Source: Aerococcus viridans (lineage in GTDB: Bacteria > Bacillota > Bacilli > Lactobacillales > Aerococcaceae). From it: a DNA stretch of 64,000 bases. The notes beneath the pieces are model-generated. The model saw only the letters and a list, made by a program, of their open reading frames with translations, was not told where the DNA came from and did not search any database. The position numbers and the translations under genes are program-made. Position 1 is the first letter of the stretch; each line of letters opens with the position of its first letter. This document shows, one piece after another, positions 1 through 8,572 of this stretch. The DNA is taken from contig NZ_CP014164.1 of assembly GCF_001543285.1 (NCBI RefSeq), positions 1 through 64,000 of the forward strand, in the 5' to 3' direction.

Positions 1-333
1 TGTAGGCTTATGCTTTCAATCATTTGCCTTAGATGCAGTCGAACGCCCTTAGCCGTGGCCTAAGGGCTTGTCTGGCTGTTCATTCTGTAAGGCTAAAGTA
101 AAAAATAGAATGATATATACCAGGCTATCCAGAACCACTGCGAAGGCATGCTAGGAAAGCGCAGTTATTTTCTCACGACGCTGTGGAGGTGTTCTTTTTA
201 AAAAGTAGTGCGTAATAAGCAAACAACTATTCTAAAGTTTGATCGATAAAGCTAGCTCTAATATCCGTTGGCAAATATATTTAGCGCTAACAAAAAAGTC
301 GCCCTTTTTCAAGGACGACTTTCTTTGTTTCTA
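1..333. other. Intergenic, structured, no gene seen
   Basis: No open reading frame with a ribosome binding site is visible. The stretch holds two clear inverted repeats: a GCCCTTAG / CTAAGGGC hairpin at about 50-73 and an ACTGCG / CGCAGT hairpin at about 137-165. Neither has a T-run of terminator type. Its 3' end holds the terminator of the cystine symporter gene. The left neighbour lies outside the window. Confidence 0.5.
292..324 (-). terminator. Rho-independent terminator of tcyP-like gene
   Basis: On the minus strand an AAGTCGTCCTT / AAGGGCGACTT stem with a short loop is followed by a T-run. It starts about 10 bases after the stop codon of the symporter gene. Confidence 0.85.
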
Positions 334-1713
334 TTAACCAACTTCAATTTGTGCGTCTGGATTATTGAATACATCTTCGTTTAGAGTGCCCAAACGTTTA
401 GAAGTGACAACACCTGCTAGGATTGAATCGTTAACGTTTAAGGCTGTACGGCCCATGTCAACAATTGGTTCAATTGAAACCATTAAACCAATGATTTCTA
501 CTGGTAGGCCTAGGGTACCGAATACGATTAGTGATGCGAAGGTTGCACCACCACCAACACCGGCTACACCGAATGATGAAATAACGATAGTACCAATAAT
601 GGTTAACCAAACCATTGGGTCAGATAGGTCCATACCCACTGTTGGGGCTACGATGGCTACTAACATGGTTGGGTAGATACCAGCACAACCGTTTTGACCG
701 ATGGATAAACCAAAGGTACCGGCGAAGTTAGCTGTTGCATCTTCTACACCTAAAGCTTCTGTTTGTGTCTGGATGTTCATTGGTAATGTCCCACCACTTG
801 AACGTGATGTAAAGGCAAATCCTAATACAGGAGATGCTTTCTTGAAGTAGTTGATTGGGTTGACTTTGAAACCAGCTAAGATCAAGGCATGAATTGCGAA
901 CATGATAATAATGGCTACGTAAGCTGCGATAACGAATGTGGCCATATTCAATAGGGCTTGGAAGCTTGATGATGCCATGGCTTTCACCATTAAGGCAAAG
1001 ATACCATAAGGCGCCATTCTCAAGACTAATGTCACGATACGTGAAACGATGGCGTCTAACATATCGATCATTTTCTTAAAGTATGAAGCTTCTTCTGGGT
1101 GTTTTCTTGCGATACCTAGATAAGCGACACCAACGAAGGCTGAGAAGATTACTACTGCGATGTTACTTGATTGACGTAAGCCCGCTAAGTCTTCAAAGAT
1201 ATTTGTTGGGATAAATGACAGGATTTGTTGCGGTAGGGTTGTATCAGCGATTTCAGCTTGGCGCTCTTGGATATAAGCGATCCGTGCTGTTTCGGCTGCC
1301 CCCTGGGTAAATTCTGCACCGTCTAAGTTGAATAGTAAGGCAATGGATAAGCCAATAACGGATGCAACGGCTACTGTGATAATTAATACAGCTAGGACGT
1401 TGAAACCTATTTTGCCAAGGTTCTTCTCACCTTCTACTCGGGTAAAGGCGCGGACTAGTGAAACGAAGATTAATGGTACAACAAGCATTTGCAAGAAGGA
1501 TACGTATCCGTTCCCGATGATGTTGACCCAATCTAAAATTGTTGTGGTTGTACTTGAGTCGGAACCAAATAGTAATTGAATAATAATACCAAAAACAATC
1601 CCAATACCTAATCCGATAAAGACACGGTTTGAATATTTCACGTGTTTCCCTGCTAAACGGTTTAGGAATAACAATACAAGTACAAAAATAGCTAATGTAA
1701 TGATAACTGCCAT
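334..1713 (-). CDS. tcyP: L-cystine:cation symporter, TcyP type (DAACS family)
   Basis: A 459-residue multi-pass membrane protein of the dicarboxylate/amino acid:cation symporter family, closest in memory to B. subtilis TcyP, which imports cystine. Visible are about eight to ten hydrophobic segments and the family's serine-rich re-entrant loop (SRSSGGTLP) followed by the NxxD-type substrate region near the C terminus (ALNVND). The start was set at 1713 because a CAGGAGGA site sits 8 bases upstream; a longer reading frame would run into the regulator gene. It follows the LysR gene by 40 bases and a MetI-like gene lies further upstream, so import of cystine with sulfur amino acid metabolism is the natural reading. 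Glutamate/aspartate specificity is a less likely alternative. Confidence 0.85.
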   Translation of the reverse strand: MAVIITLAIFVLVLLFLNRLAGKHVKYSNRVFIGLGIGIVFGIIIQLLFGSDSSTTTTILDWVNIIGNGYVSFLQMLVVPLIFVSLVRAFTRVEGEKNLGKIGFNVLAVLIITVAVASVIGLSIALLFNLDGAEFTQGAAETARIAYIQERQAEIADTTLPQQILSFIPTNIFEDLAGLRQSSNIAVVIFSAFVGVAYLGIARKHPEEASYFKKMIDMLDAIVSRIVTLVLRMAPYGIFALMVKAMASSSFQALLNMATFVIAAYVAIIIMFAIHALILAGFKVNPINYFKKASPVLGFAFTSRSSGGTLPMNIQTQTEALGVEDATANFAGTFGLSIGQNGCAGIYPTMLVAIVAPTVGMDLSDPMVWLTIIGTIVISSFGVAGVGGGATFASLIVFGTLGLPVEIIGLMVSIEPIVDMGRTALNVNDSILAGVVTSKRLGTLNEDVFNNPDAQIEVG

Positions 1714-1753
1714 CTTGTCTTCCTCCTGAATATTGATATAAATGTGGTGCTGA

Positions 1754-2677
1754 TTAAGAATCAGCAGATCCAATTACATCATTCAACTGGTCATTCAAAA
1801 TGCCAATGAATCGTTCGGCTTCGCTAGATAGTTTACGGTATTTGTTTTGAATGTAAATAATATGGTTGTCTTCAACATCTGTAACAGGGACGGTGGTCAT
1901 CATGTCACGGAATGGTGAAGTCAATATACCTGTACCCACTAGGATAGCGTCGGTTTTCACTAAGACATTAATCGAAGTCGCCCGGTCGCTGACGTAAATG
2001 GTTGATTGTGTAGAGCCCTCTCCCAGGTCCAATGCTTCCTCAGTTAATTGAGCTGAGGAACCTTGTGTCTGTTCGAATGTAACAGATGGATAGGCCAGCA
2101 AATCTGCTTGGGTTAGGCTTTCTCTACCTGCTAAGGGATGTTGTTTACCGACGAAAACATGGGGTTGAAAGGCCCCGATTTCTGTATAGCTCAACTCGTT
2201 ATGGTTTAGGTACTGCTTAATGACCTTTTGGTTGTAAGCATTCATGTATAAAATCCCGATTTCAGAATAGGCATTTTTGACATTTTCCATTACATCAGTT
2301 GTTGAGGTTTCTAATAAACGATAATGGTGGGCGCGATCTTCATCATTTGCAACTAATACCGCAAAAGCTTCTGACACAAAGTCATAATGCTGACTAGATA
2401 CAGAAAACAATTTTTTTCGGTCGGCATCTAAGTAACGATTCTCCATAATGGATACCTGCGACAAGACGTCACGAGCGTACGATAAGAATTCGCTACCTTC
2501 TTCAGTAATGAAGATACCGCGTTTTGTGCGCTCGAAGATTTGTAAGTCATACATTTCTTCCAACTCACGAATGGCCGTTGATAAAGAAGATTGCGCCATG
2601 AACAGCCGTCTAGCCGCCTCACGGAATGATCCGCTATCAGCGACGACAACAGCATATTTTAGTTTTTGAAAGTTCAT
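1754..2677 (-). CDS. LysR-family regulator, CmbR-like (sulfur amino acids)
   Basis: A LysR-type transcription factor of about 307 residues. The N-terminal winged helix-turn-helix spans about residues 1-60 (FREAARRLFMAQSSLSTAIR) and the rest is the periplasmic-binding-like effector domain. The helix region resembles CmbR of Lactococcus, which controls cysteine/methionine genes with O-acetylserine as effector; this is from memory of the family. The start at 2677 follows a GGAGAG site by 7 bases; an in-frame ATG at 2689 is an alternative but has its purine tract too close. It lies between the MetI-like gene and the cystine symporter, all on one strand, so it probably controls its own cluster. 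Confidence 0.85.
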   Translation of the reverse strand: MNFQKLKYAVVVADSGSFREAARRLFMAQSSLSTAIRELEEMYDLQIFERTKRGIFITEEGSEFLSYARDVLSQVSIMENRYLDADRKKLFSVSSQHYDFVSEAFAVLVANDEDRAHHYRLLETSTTDVMENVKNAYSEIGILYMNAYNQKVIKQYLNHNELSYTEIGAFQPHVFVGKQHPLAGRESLTQADLLAYPSVTFEQTQGSSAQLTEEALDLGEGSTQSTIYVSDRATSINVLVKTDAILVGTGILTSPFRDMMTTVPVTDVEDNHIIYIQNKYRKLSSEAERFIGILNDQLNDVIGSADS

Positions 2678-2762
2678 GGCTCTCTCCATCCTTCCCTTGT
2701 GAACTCCTACACTCACAATTTACTATATTACACTAATCAAATTCATTTTTCACTATTACTGC

Positions 2763-3881
2763 TCACAGATAATCACTTTTTTTAACGTTAAAAGCTTGGT
2801 TAATATCTGCCACTAAATCATCACTATTTTCAATCCCTGTTGATATCCGTAAAACCTTGTCAGTTAGGCCGTATTGCGCCCGTAATTCAGTTGGGATATC
2901 CGCATGCGTTTGTGTTTCTGGGTAAGTAATTAAACTTTCTACCCCACCTAAACTCTCTGCAAAAGTAAAAATCTTCAAGCTGTTCAAGGCATCGCGAATA
3001 ATTCCAGCGTCTTTCACTGCGAATGATACCATACCCCCGCGTCCTGAGTAATACACTTTCTCAATTGCTGGGTGGTTTTCTAAAGCTTCTACCAAGGCTT
3101 TGGCGTTCTTTTCATGTTGTTGCAAGCGAACTGCCAAGGTTTTTAGTCCACGCACGATCAACCAACAGGCAAAAGGATCTAAAGTTGCCCCTGTTGTATT
3201 CAATTGGAAGGCTAATTTTTCATTGATATCTTGACCCTTGCTGGCTACTAAACCACCTAAGACATCATTGTGACCACCAATATATTTCGTTGCTGAATGG
3301 ATGACAACATCCGCCCCTTCTTCAAGTGGGCGTTGGATGAGTGGTGTGTAGAAAGTATTGTCTACAACAACTACAGCACCAACTACATGGGCACGTTTAG
3401 ATATTTCCGCAATATCAAATTCCACCATCATTGGATTAGTTGGTGTTTCGATGAAGACTAATTTCGGTCCTTTTTCAATTTCAGCGTACACTTCATCTTC
3501 TGTTAAACAGTAAGTGAAGTTGCAGAAGCCCTTTTCCTCCATGTGATGGAAGTAACGGTATGAGCCACCATATAAATCTTGTAGGGTAACGACTGTATCT
3601 CCATGTGATAATAAGCCTTCAATAACTAATTGAATAGCTGCCATACCTGATGACGTAGCAAACCCTTGTTCACCATACTCCAAAACTGCAATTGCTTCTT
3701 GCAAGACGTCACGAGTTGGGTTGGCCGTACGCGTATAGTCGTAACCAGTAGATTCACCTAGGCCTGGGTGTTTATAGGCTGTTGAGAAATATAGTGGCGT
3801 GTTAATCGCACCATAAGCCTTGTCACTACGGTTACCAATTTGTGCAAGCAAAGTTTCAATATGTCGTTCTGTCATCGTCAT
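2763..3881 (-). CDS. metI: PLP-dependent cystathionine gamma-synthase/lyase (MetI-like)
   Basis: A 372-residue Cys/Met-metabolism PLP enzyme. It resembles B. subtilis MetI (cystathionine gamma-synthase / O-acetylhomoserine thiolyase) along its whole length, for example in the N-terminal ETLLAQIGNRSD stretch. The PLP lysine is in HSATKYIGGHND, and the substrate motif YTRTANPTR is present. Known for the family is transfer of cysteine or sulfide onto an activated homoserine, or the reverse lyase reaction; the sequence cannot separate these. The start at 3881 has an AAGGA site about 6 bases upstream; ATG 3875 is also possible. It is first in a minus-strand cluster with a CmbR-like regulator and a cystine symporter. 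Confidence 0.85.
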   Translation of the reverse strand: MTMTERHIETLLAQIGNRSDKAYGAINTPLYFSTAYKHPGLGESTGYDYTRTANPTRDVLQEAIAVLEYGEQGFATSSGMAAIQLVIEGLLSHGDTVVTLQDLYGGSYRYFHHMEEKGFCNFTYCLTEDEVYAEIEKGPKLVFIETPTNPMMVEFDIAEISKRAHVVGAVVVVDNTFYTPLIQRPLEEGADVVIHSATKYIGGHNDVLGGLVASKGQDINEKLAFQLNTTGATLDPFACWLIVRGLKTLAVRLQQHEKNAKALVEALENHPAIEKVYYSGRGGMVSFAVKDAGIIRDALNSLKIFTFAESLGGVESLITYPETQTHADIPTELRAQYGLTDKVLRISTGIENSDDLVADINQAFNVKKSDYL

Positions 3882-3980
3882 TACCGTCCTTCTATTAAAA
3901 TTCAATTAAATTCCGTTATCGCTTTTATCAATCATAACATGGTTTAAATGATTAAAATTTATGGATATTAGAACGGTGCT

Positions 3981-3997
3981 GTTCGCTACAAACGAAC
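3981..3997. promoter_or_regulatory. Inverted repeat upstream of metI-like gene
   Basis: GTTCG and CGAAC flank a 7-base centre, about 100 bases upstream of the metI-like start. It could be an operator or a small hairpin. A TGTTATGAT extended -10 candidate for metI lies between it and the gene. Confidence 0.3.
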
Positions 3998-4035
3998 ACA
4001 ATCAAGTTGTTGATTGGACGACATTTTCCCACAGC

Positions 4036-4068
4036 AAAAAGGACCATCAACCATTAAGCTGATAGCCC
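4036..4068 (-). terminator. Terminator of catE-like gene
   Basis: The minus strand shows GGGCTATCA and TGATGGTCC, which pair with two G-U pairs, followed by five T. It lies 23 bases after the dioxygenase stop codon. Confidence 0.75.
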
Positions 4069-4090
4069 TTCCGCCAATAAGAATATTGGA

Positions 4091-4960
4091 TTATTTAAAA
4101 TCTACGTATACGATAACGCCATTCGCGTCTTTGGCGGTTACATGATTTGCTTCTTCAGCAACTACACGACCGTTAGCTTTTAATTTTGCTACGATGTTAT
4201 TGTATAATTCTTGGTTATGGTAAGTTAATGTGTATGCTGCTATACCAGTTTGGTCTTCAGCGTAAGGTACCATCGATTCTGCACCCCAAGCGTTTACGGC
4301 GATGTGGTGGTGGTAGTCAGAGTATGAAGTAAAGTGGACATTATTCGTGAAGCCCATTTGCTCTTCTAAGACCATTTCATCTGTTAAGAAACCGAAGAAG
4401 TCTTCTACTTTAGCTGATGATAAGTGTAAGTGACCGATGATTGTCCCTTCAGCGAAGAATGCTTGTGGTTCGTCAGATGAACGGCTAGCTAATACGCCTT
4501 CTGCATCCATTGGTTCAGTCACACCAGTTACCCCTCCGTTTGGACCATGTGTCCATTGGTCAGCAATACGATCAGCGTAAATTTCAATACCATTGTCTTC
4601 TGGATCTTGTAAGTATAATGCTTCTGAGTAAGAGTGGTCTGAAGCACCTGATAATTGTGTTTGGTTTAATAACATACGATATAAAACGTCACCTAAAGCG
4701 GCACGAGAAGGTAACAACCAAGCTGTGTGGAATAGACCATTTTTCGGACCAGTGATTAATTTGTAGTCTGCTTTACCGTCTAAGATTAATTGCGGTGCAT
4801 CTTGCCCTTTGAAACCTAATTCAACGATACCTTCAGTTTCTTCATCTTTTAAGATTTCTAAACCGATCACTTCGTTGTAGTAGCGTTTCATTTTGTTTAA
4901 GTTTTTTACGCGGTAAGTAACTGTTGAGATTGTAACATCATTAAAAAACTGTTTTTCCAT
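4091..4960 (-). CDS. catE: VOC-family ring-cleavage dioxygenase/glyoxalase, CatE-like
   Basis: A 289-residue protein with two vicinal-oxygen-chelate modules: residues ~10-130 (TYRVKNLNKMKRYYNEVIGL) and ~165-285. It resembles B. subtilis CatE, a catechol-2,3-dioxygenase that acts with CatD in quinone/catechol detoxification. Metal ligands expected for the family can be seen: HTAW in the first module, then HLHLSSA and a late glutamate/aspartate in the second. The start at 4960 has AAGGTGG about 9 bases upstream; the longer frame has no such site. No catD partner is adjacent. A palindrome upstream could be its operator. Confidence 0.8.
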   Translation of the reverse strand: MEKQFFNDVTISTVTYRVKNLNKMKRYYNEVIGLEILKDEETEGIVELGFKGQDAPQLILDGKADYKLITGPKNGLFHTAWLLPSRAALGDVLYRMLLNQTQLSGASDHSYSEALYLQDPEDNGIEIYADRIADQWTHGPNGGVTGVTEPMDAEGVLASRSSDEPQAFFAEGTIIGHLHLSSAKVEDFFGFLTDEMVLEEQMGFTNNVHFTSYSDYHHHIAVNAWGAESMVPYAEDQTGIAAYTLTYHNQELYNNIVAKLKANGRVVAEEANHVTAKDANGVIVYVDFK

Positions 4961-5061
4961 TTTATATTTCCACCTTTTATTTTGCTTATATATACGAATT
5001 GAGTTTGCTTCAACTATTATCATTAAATTTTGATTTAACAACTTATTTTTTTAAAAAAATA

Positions 5062-5076
5062 CTTACTAAAAGTAAG
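5062..5076. promoter_or_regulatory. CTTACT-AAA-AGTAAG palindrome upstream of catE-like gene
   Basis: A perfect 6-base inverted repeat with a 3-base centre lies between the divergent catE-like and zip genes. A second half-site (TACTTT) follows at 5090-5095. Dyads of this sort are used by MarR/DUF24-type quinone and thiol sensors of catDE operons in Bacillus; assignment here is inference. Confidence 0.35.
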
Positions 5077-5247
5077 CTCATATACAGTATACTTTTTTTT
5101 TCTCAGTAGTAAACACTCTTGCTTCTTTCTTCTCATATTTTTTGGTATCCCGAATAAAAAAGCCAAAACTTTACTAATTCTAATGAAATGCTATACCAAA
5201 TGTTTTATAATAAAAGTGGAATATAAGAAGAAATGGAGTGAATGTGA

Positions 5248-6060
5248 ATGTTTGAATGGTTTGCAAGTGCCAACCCGATTTTACAAGCTACGCTGGCCGG
5301 CGTCTTTACTTGGTTAATGACGACTTTAGGTTCAGCATTGGTATTTTTCTTTAATGAAATTAACCGTCGTGTATTGGATATTATGAATGGATTTGCTGCT
5401 GGGGTTATGATCGCCGCAAGTTTCTGGTCACTTCTTGCCCCATCAATTGAATATGCAGAGGCAGGTGGGTGGGGCCGTTTTGCCTTTGTACCAGCCTTAA
5501 TTGGTTTTATCGTAGGGGGACTTTTCCTACGTTTGATCGATTACATCACCCCCCATTTACATATGGGACAAATTAAAATGGATGCTGAAGGACCTAAGAC
5601 CAAGTTGCCAGCAACAACCTTGTTATTCTTAGCCGTAACCATCCACAACATCCCCGAAGGTCTATCTGTTGGGGTAGCATACGGGGCCAACGAATTTAAT
5701 GCTGCAAGTCTGGCTTCTGCCTTGGGATTAACCATGGGGATTGGGCTACAAAACTTCCCTGAAGGGGCAGCCTTATCTATGCCAATCCGCGCAGAAGGTG
5801 CCAGCAAATGGCGTGCCTTCCGGTTGGGTCAAGCATCTGCCCTAGTAGAAATCGTCGGTGCCGCTTTAGGCGCTATACTGGTTTCTCAAGTGACTGTTAT
5901 CTTACCTTATGCACTAGCCTTTGCAGCAGGTGCCATGGTCTTCGTTTGTGTGGAACAACTGATTCCTAGATCACAATCGCATGGTAACTCAGATATCGCC
6001 ACCGTCGCCCTACTTATTGGCTTTGGTGTCATGATGACCCTAGACGTTGCTTTAGGTTAA
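5248..6060 (+). CDS. ZIP-family divalent metal transporter (GufA/ZupT type)
   Basis: A 270-residue integral membrane protein with about eight hydrophobic segments. The signature of the ZIP family is clear in TM4 (HNIPEGLSVG) and again in TM5 (LQNFPEGAALS); these histidine/glutamate pairs form the metal site that takes up zinc, iron or manganese. The length is normal for bacterial GufA-like proteins. The start follows a GGAGTG site. It stands alone on the plus strand with its own terminator, and a TATAAT-like -10 lies at 5206-5211 without a good -35. Confidence 0.9.
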   Translation: MFEWFASANPILQATLAGVFTWLMTTLGSALVFFFNEINRRVLDIMNGFAAGVMIAASFWSLLAPSIEYAEAGGWGRFAFVPALIGFIVGGLFLRLIDYITPHLHMGQIKMDAEGPKTKLPATTLLFLAVTIHNIPEGLSVGVAYGANEFNAASLASALGLTMGIGLQNFPEGAALSMPIRAEGASKWRAFRLGQASALVEIVGAALGAILVSQVTVILPYALAFAAGAMVFVCVEQLIPRSQSHGNSDIATVALLIGFGVMMTLDVALG

Positions 6061-6102
6061 ATCCCTTGCAAAACGTTTTGTAAAAAGACTACCGCAATAA
6101 AA

Positions 6103-6152
6103 CCCATCAACCAGACGCAAACAGCGTACACCAGGTTGATGGGTTATTTTTT
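6103..6152. terminator. Bidirectional terminator between zip and hydroxyacid dehydrogenase
   Basis: A perfect CCCATCAACC / GGTTGATGGG stem with T-rich flanks on both sides serves both convergent genes. Confidence 0.9.
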
Positions 6153-6191
6153 GTATATTTAAGACAGGTATTTTTAAAAAATGACTGTCTG

Positions 6192-7175
6192 TTAGAATTT
6201 CACATCCGCGTCTTGCATGGCTTTTTGAATGTAAGCTGCCGACTCATGCAATTTTTCCTCTTCCCAAGTATTCAAGCTAACGGGTAGTCGTTTTTCCACG
6301 CCATTAACCCCAATAATACATGGCATTGATAGGGCAACGTTGCCGTTATAGCCGTATTCGCCACGTAGAGTGGTGCAGGCTGGGTAAACACTGCGTTCAT
6401 CAAGGACGACGGCCTTAGCCATCGTAACCGCTGCTTGAGCAACACCCGCATTAGTCCAACCCTTGCCATTAAAGACATCATAAGCTGCAGAAACCACATT
6501 CTTCTTGATATCTTCAGGACTGGATAGGTCAACTTGTGGGTCGCGGTCAAAATATTGGTCTAATTCTTCGTAAGCCACTCCTTGAATGTTCAATTTACTC
6601 AAGACTGGGAAAGCTGTCGCCCCGTGTTCCCCCATCATATAGCCGACGACTGATTTAGGGTCAACGTCGTAAGCGTTGGCGAAAACATTACGCAAACGAG
6701 CTGAATCAAGCATCGTTCCTGTCCCAAAAATCTTCCCTTCAGGATAGTCAAACTCATTTTCCGCGATATATAAAATGGTGTCTAGCGGGTTGGTAATCAC
6801 AATGATAATGGCCTCTTTGGTGCGCTCAACGATGTTCTCCATGACGTCACGAATGGTTTTTGAAGTAATTTTCGCAAGGGTCGCCCGGTCCGGTTCGGCA
6901 GTTGGATTATTGGGATCTGGTTTCATAGAATTCCCGGCCGCAATTACGATAACATCCGCATCATCTGTTTGCTCGTAACCACCGTGTGTCACTTTAATAT
7001 TGTTCATGTAAGTTAAAGCTCGGGCCTGCTCTTGGTCAATCGCTTCACCGCGCGCGATATTTTCATCGATATCAATGACGCCAATTTCACCAAAAACACC
7101 AGCCTTCATAGCATCCGCCAATACGTAAGAACCTACGTGACCAACACCCACAACTACTAATTTATTTGTTTTCAT
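6192..7175 (-). CDS. L-lactate/L-2-hydroxyisocaproate dehydrogenase family enzyme
   Basis: A 327-residue NAD-dependent LDH/malate dehydrogenase family enzyme that reduces a 2-keto acid. The Rossmann motif is VGVGHVGSY near the N terminus; the family landmark GTGTMLDSARLR and the catalytic histidine in MMGEHG are present. The flexible loop after AAGNS (KPDPNNPTAEPDR) is longer and differs from the PQKPGETR of true L-LDHs, which points to a hydroxyisocaproate-type (branched 2-keto acid) dehydrogenase. A GGAGG site sits 7 bases upstream of the start. A -10 TATAAT lies at 7211-7216 with a poor -35. It is monocistronic, bounded by terminators. Confidence 0.8.
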   Translation of the reverse strand: MKTNKLVVVGVGHVGSYVLADAMKAGVFGEIGVIDIDENIARGEAIDQEQARALTYMNNIKVTHGGYEQTDDADVIVIAAGNSMKPDPNNPTAEPDRATLAKITSKTIRDVMENIVERTKEAIIIVITNPLDTILYIAENEFDYPEGKIFGTGTMLDSARLRNVFANAYDVDPKSVVGYMMGEHGATAFPVLSKLNIQGVAYEELDQYFDRDPQVDLSSPEDIKKNVVSAAYDVFNGKGWTNAGVAQAAVTMAKAVVLDERSVYPACTTLRGEYGYNGNVALSMPCIIGVNGVEKRLPVSLNTWEEEKLHESAAYIQKAMQDADVKF

Positions 7176-7289
7176 CCCATTGCCTCCGTCTCTCTAATTC
7201 TTTTTTAATTATTATAACGCAGTTGTCAGGAAAAATCATTAACGGGACTGAGGATAGGATGCAGTCTATAACCTTGCCACCAAGACGCA

Positions 7290-7319
7290 AAAAAGAAGCC
7301 AGGAATTCGTATTCCCAGC
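7290..7319 (-). terminator. Terminator downstream of usp pair
   Basis: The minus strand has GCTGGGAAT pairing with ATTCCTGGC (two G-U pairs) and then TTCTTTTTT. It ends the two-gene stress-protein operon. Confidence 0.7.
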
Positions 7320-7385
7320 CCCTCATGTTAGTTAGCTCGTTTTTCATCCTCAATCGCTCGAGCAAAGCTATTGAGTTCAAAACCA

Positions 7386-7820
7386 TTATTTTATGACTAA
7401 TACATGTGATTTGACGTTACGTACTACATATTCAGATACGGAACCCATCATGGCTCGTTCAATTGCCCCTTTACCAGTTGCACCTACAACCACGAGGTCC
7501 GCTTTGGCTGTATTTGCGAACTCTACAATACCGTATCTTGCGTCGCCTTTGATGATTTCAAGGGTTACATTTTCAAGGCCAGCTTCTTTAGCTTCTGCTT
7601 CATAAGATTCTAAGACGCTTAAGGCATCCACCCGCAAGTCGTCATATAATCGCATAGAGGCTTCCGAATTACCGAAACGCACAAAGTCATCTAACACATT
7701 CAACAGGATCAACTCAGAATCATTTCGCTTGGCGATAGATACTGCTTCTTTAAAAGCACGGTATGAAGCATCTGATCCATCTACTGGAATTAAAATTTTT
7801 TTATATTCTGATACTGACAT
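7386..7820 (-). CDS. Universal stress protein (UspA family)
   Basis: A 144-residue cytoplasmic UspA-domain protein. It has the N-terminal KILIPVDGSDAS strand and the C-terminal ATP-binding motif G-2x-G-9x-G-S (GATGKGAIERAMMGSVS), so it belongs to the ATP-binding UspFG/MJ0577 class. It is probably translated from a shared message with the next usp gene, 39 bases upstream; an AGGAGGG site precedes the start. The two proteins have equal length and similar layout, suggesting a tandem duplication. Its exact function is unknown; the family is tied to survival under starvation and stress. Confidence 0.9.
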   Translation of the reverse strand: MSVSEYKKILIPVDGSDASYRAFKEAVSIAKRNDSELILLNVLDDFVRFGNSEASMRLYDDLRVDALSVLESYEAEAKEAGLENVTLEIIKGDARYGIVEFANTAKADLVVVGATGKGAIERAMMGSVSEYVVRNVKSHVLVIK

Positions 7821-7859
7821 GATAATCCCTCCTCATTGGTGCTTGTGTTCCTTCCCATC

Positions 7860-8294
7860 TTATTTCACAACTAGTACTGGGATTTTAGCTAGTCGTACTG
7901 TGTACTCTGCCACAGATCCGACTAGGGCACGTGTTACAGCGCCTTTACCAGTTGCACCAATTACAACTAATTGGTAGTCACCTTCATTAGCAATTTTAGC
8001 TACTTCACGTCTTGGGTTCCCAAAAGAGGTGAAGGTGCGAATGTTGTTGAAATTACGGGCTTTACCGTAATCTTCATATTTTTTAAGAGTTTCTAGGGTA
8101 CGTTTTTTCATCTCGTTGATATCTGTTTCAGATACCCGCAAGTCACTAAACACATAGTCATCGGCAATTACTGATAGGACGTCTACAGTAGCATTTGAGC
8201 GCATGGCAATCTCAACTGCATCTCGAAAGGCTGCTTTACTGTTCTCCGAGTCATCTACTGGCACCAATATACGTTGAATGTTATCAAGAATCAT
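7860..8294 (-). CDS. Universal stress protein (UspA family)
   Basis: A 144-residue UspA-domain protein, first gene of a two-gene operon. It shows RILVPVDDSENS at the N terminus and the nucleotide motif GATGKGAVTRALVGSVA near the C terminus. The start at 8294 was chosen because GGGAGGT lies 8 bases upstream; a longer in-frame start would fall on the promoter. A promoter and an overlapping catabolite-repression site lie just upstream, so the pair is probably induced when preferred sugar runs out. Confidence 0.9.
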   Translation of the reverse strand: MILDNIQRILVPVDDSENSKAAFRDAVEIAMRSNATVDVLSVIADDYVFSDLRVSETDINEMKKRTLETLKKYEDYGKARNFNNIRTFTSFGNPRREVAKIANEGDYQLVVIGATGKGAVTRALVGSVAEYTVRLAKIPVLVVK

Positions 8295-8327
8295 TTTCGT
8301 TACCTCCCTTACTTTCTTTCCATATAA

Positions 8328-8357
8328 AGTATAACATAAAAATGGAATCGCTTGCAA
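8328..8357 (-). promoter_or_regulatory. Promoter of usp operon with overlapping cre site
   Basis: The minus strand reads TTGCAA, 18 bases, TATACT. The 15-mer TTGCAAGCGATTCCA (8343-8357) matches every fixed position of the CcpA consensus WTGNAANCGNWNNCW and covers the -35 element, a position that would give repression. The match is seen in the sequence; binding by CcpA is inference. Confidence 0.7.
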
Positions 8358-8436
8358 AAGTAAGGCCTTTATATTTCAAGAAAAACAATTAGCCTCTTTT
8401 CTCTAACCAATGCTTGAACCTTGCGCCAGTAGGCTA

Positions 8437-8444
8437 TTCAAATC
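8437..8444 (+). repeat. 8-bp target duplication, left copy
   Basis: TTCAAATC abuts the left end of the insertion sequence and is repeated exactly at 10194-10201 beyond the right end. Confidence 0.9.
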
Positions 8445-8470
8445 GGGTCTCCGACTTTTGGTGTGGATGA
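8445..8470 (+). repeat. IS left inverted repeat
   Basis: It matches the right end over about 25 positions with five or six mismatches. Confidence 0.85.
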
Positions 8471-8572
8471 GAAATCATTCAAACCTATTTTGTATAAAAA
8501 CACAAAAAGACATATGAATATTTCCTATGCTAAAATTTAAGCGTCTAAACCAAAATTAGAAAGGAAATTCAT

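Noticed and set aside
50..73. Hairpin as a terminator of the gene left of the window
   Set aside because: No T-run follows on either strand.
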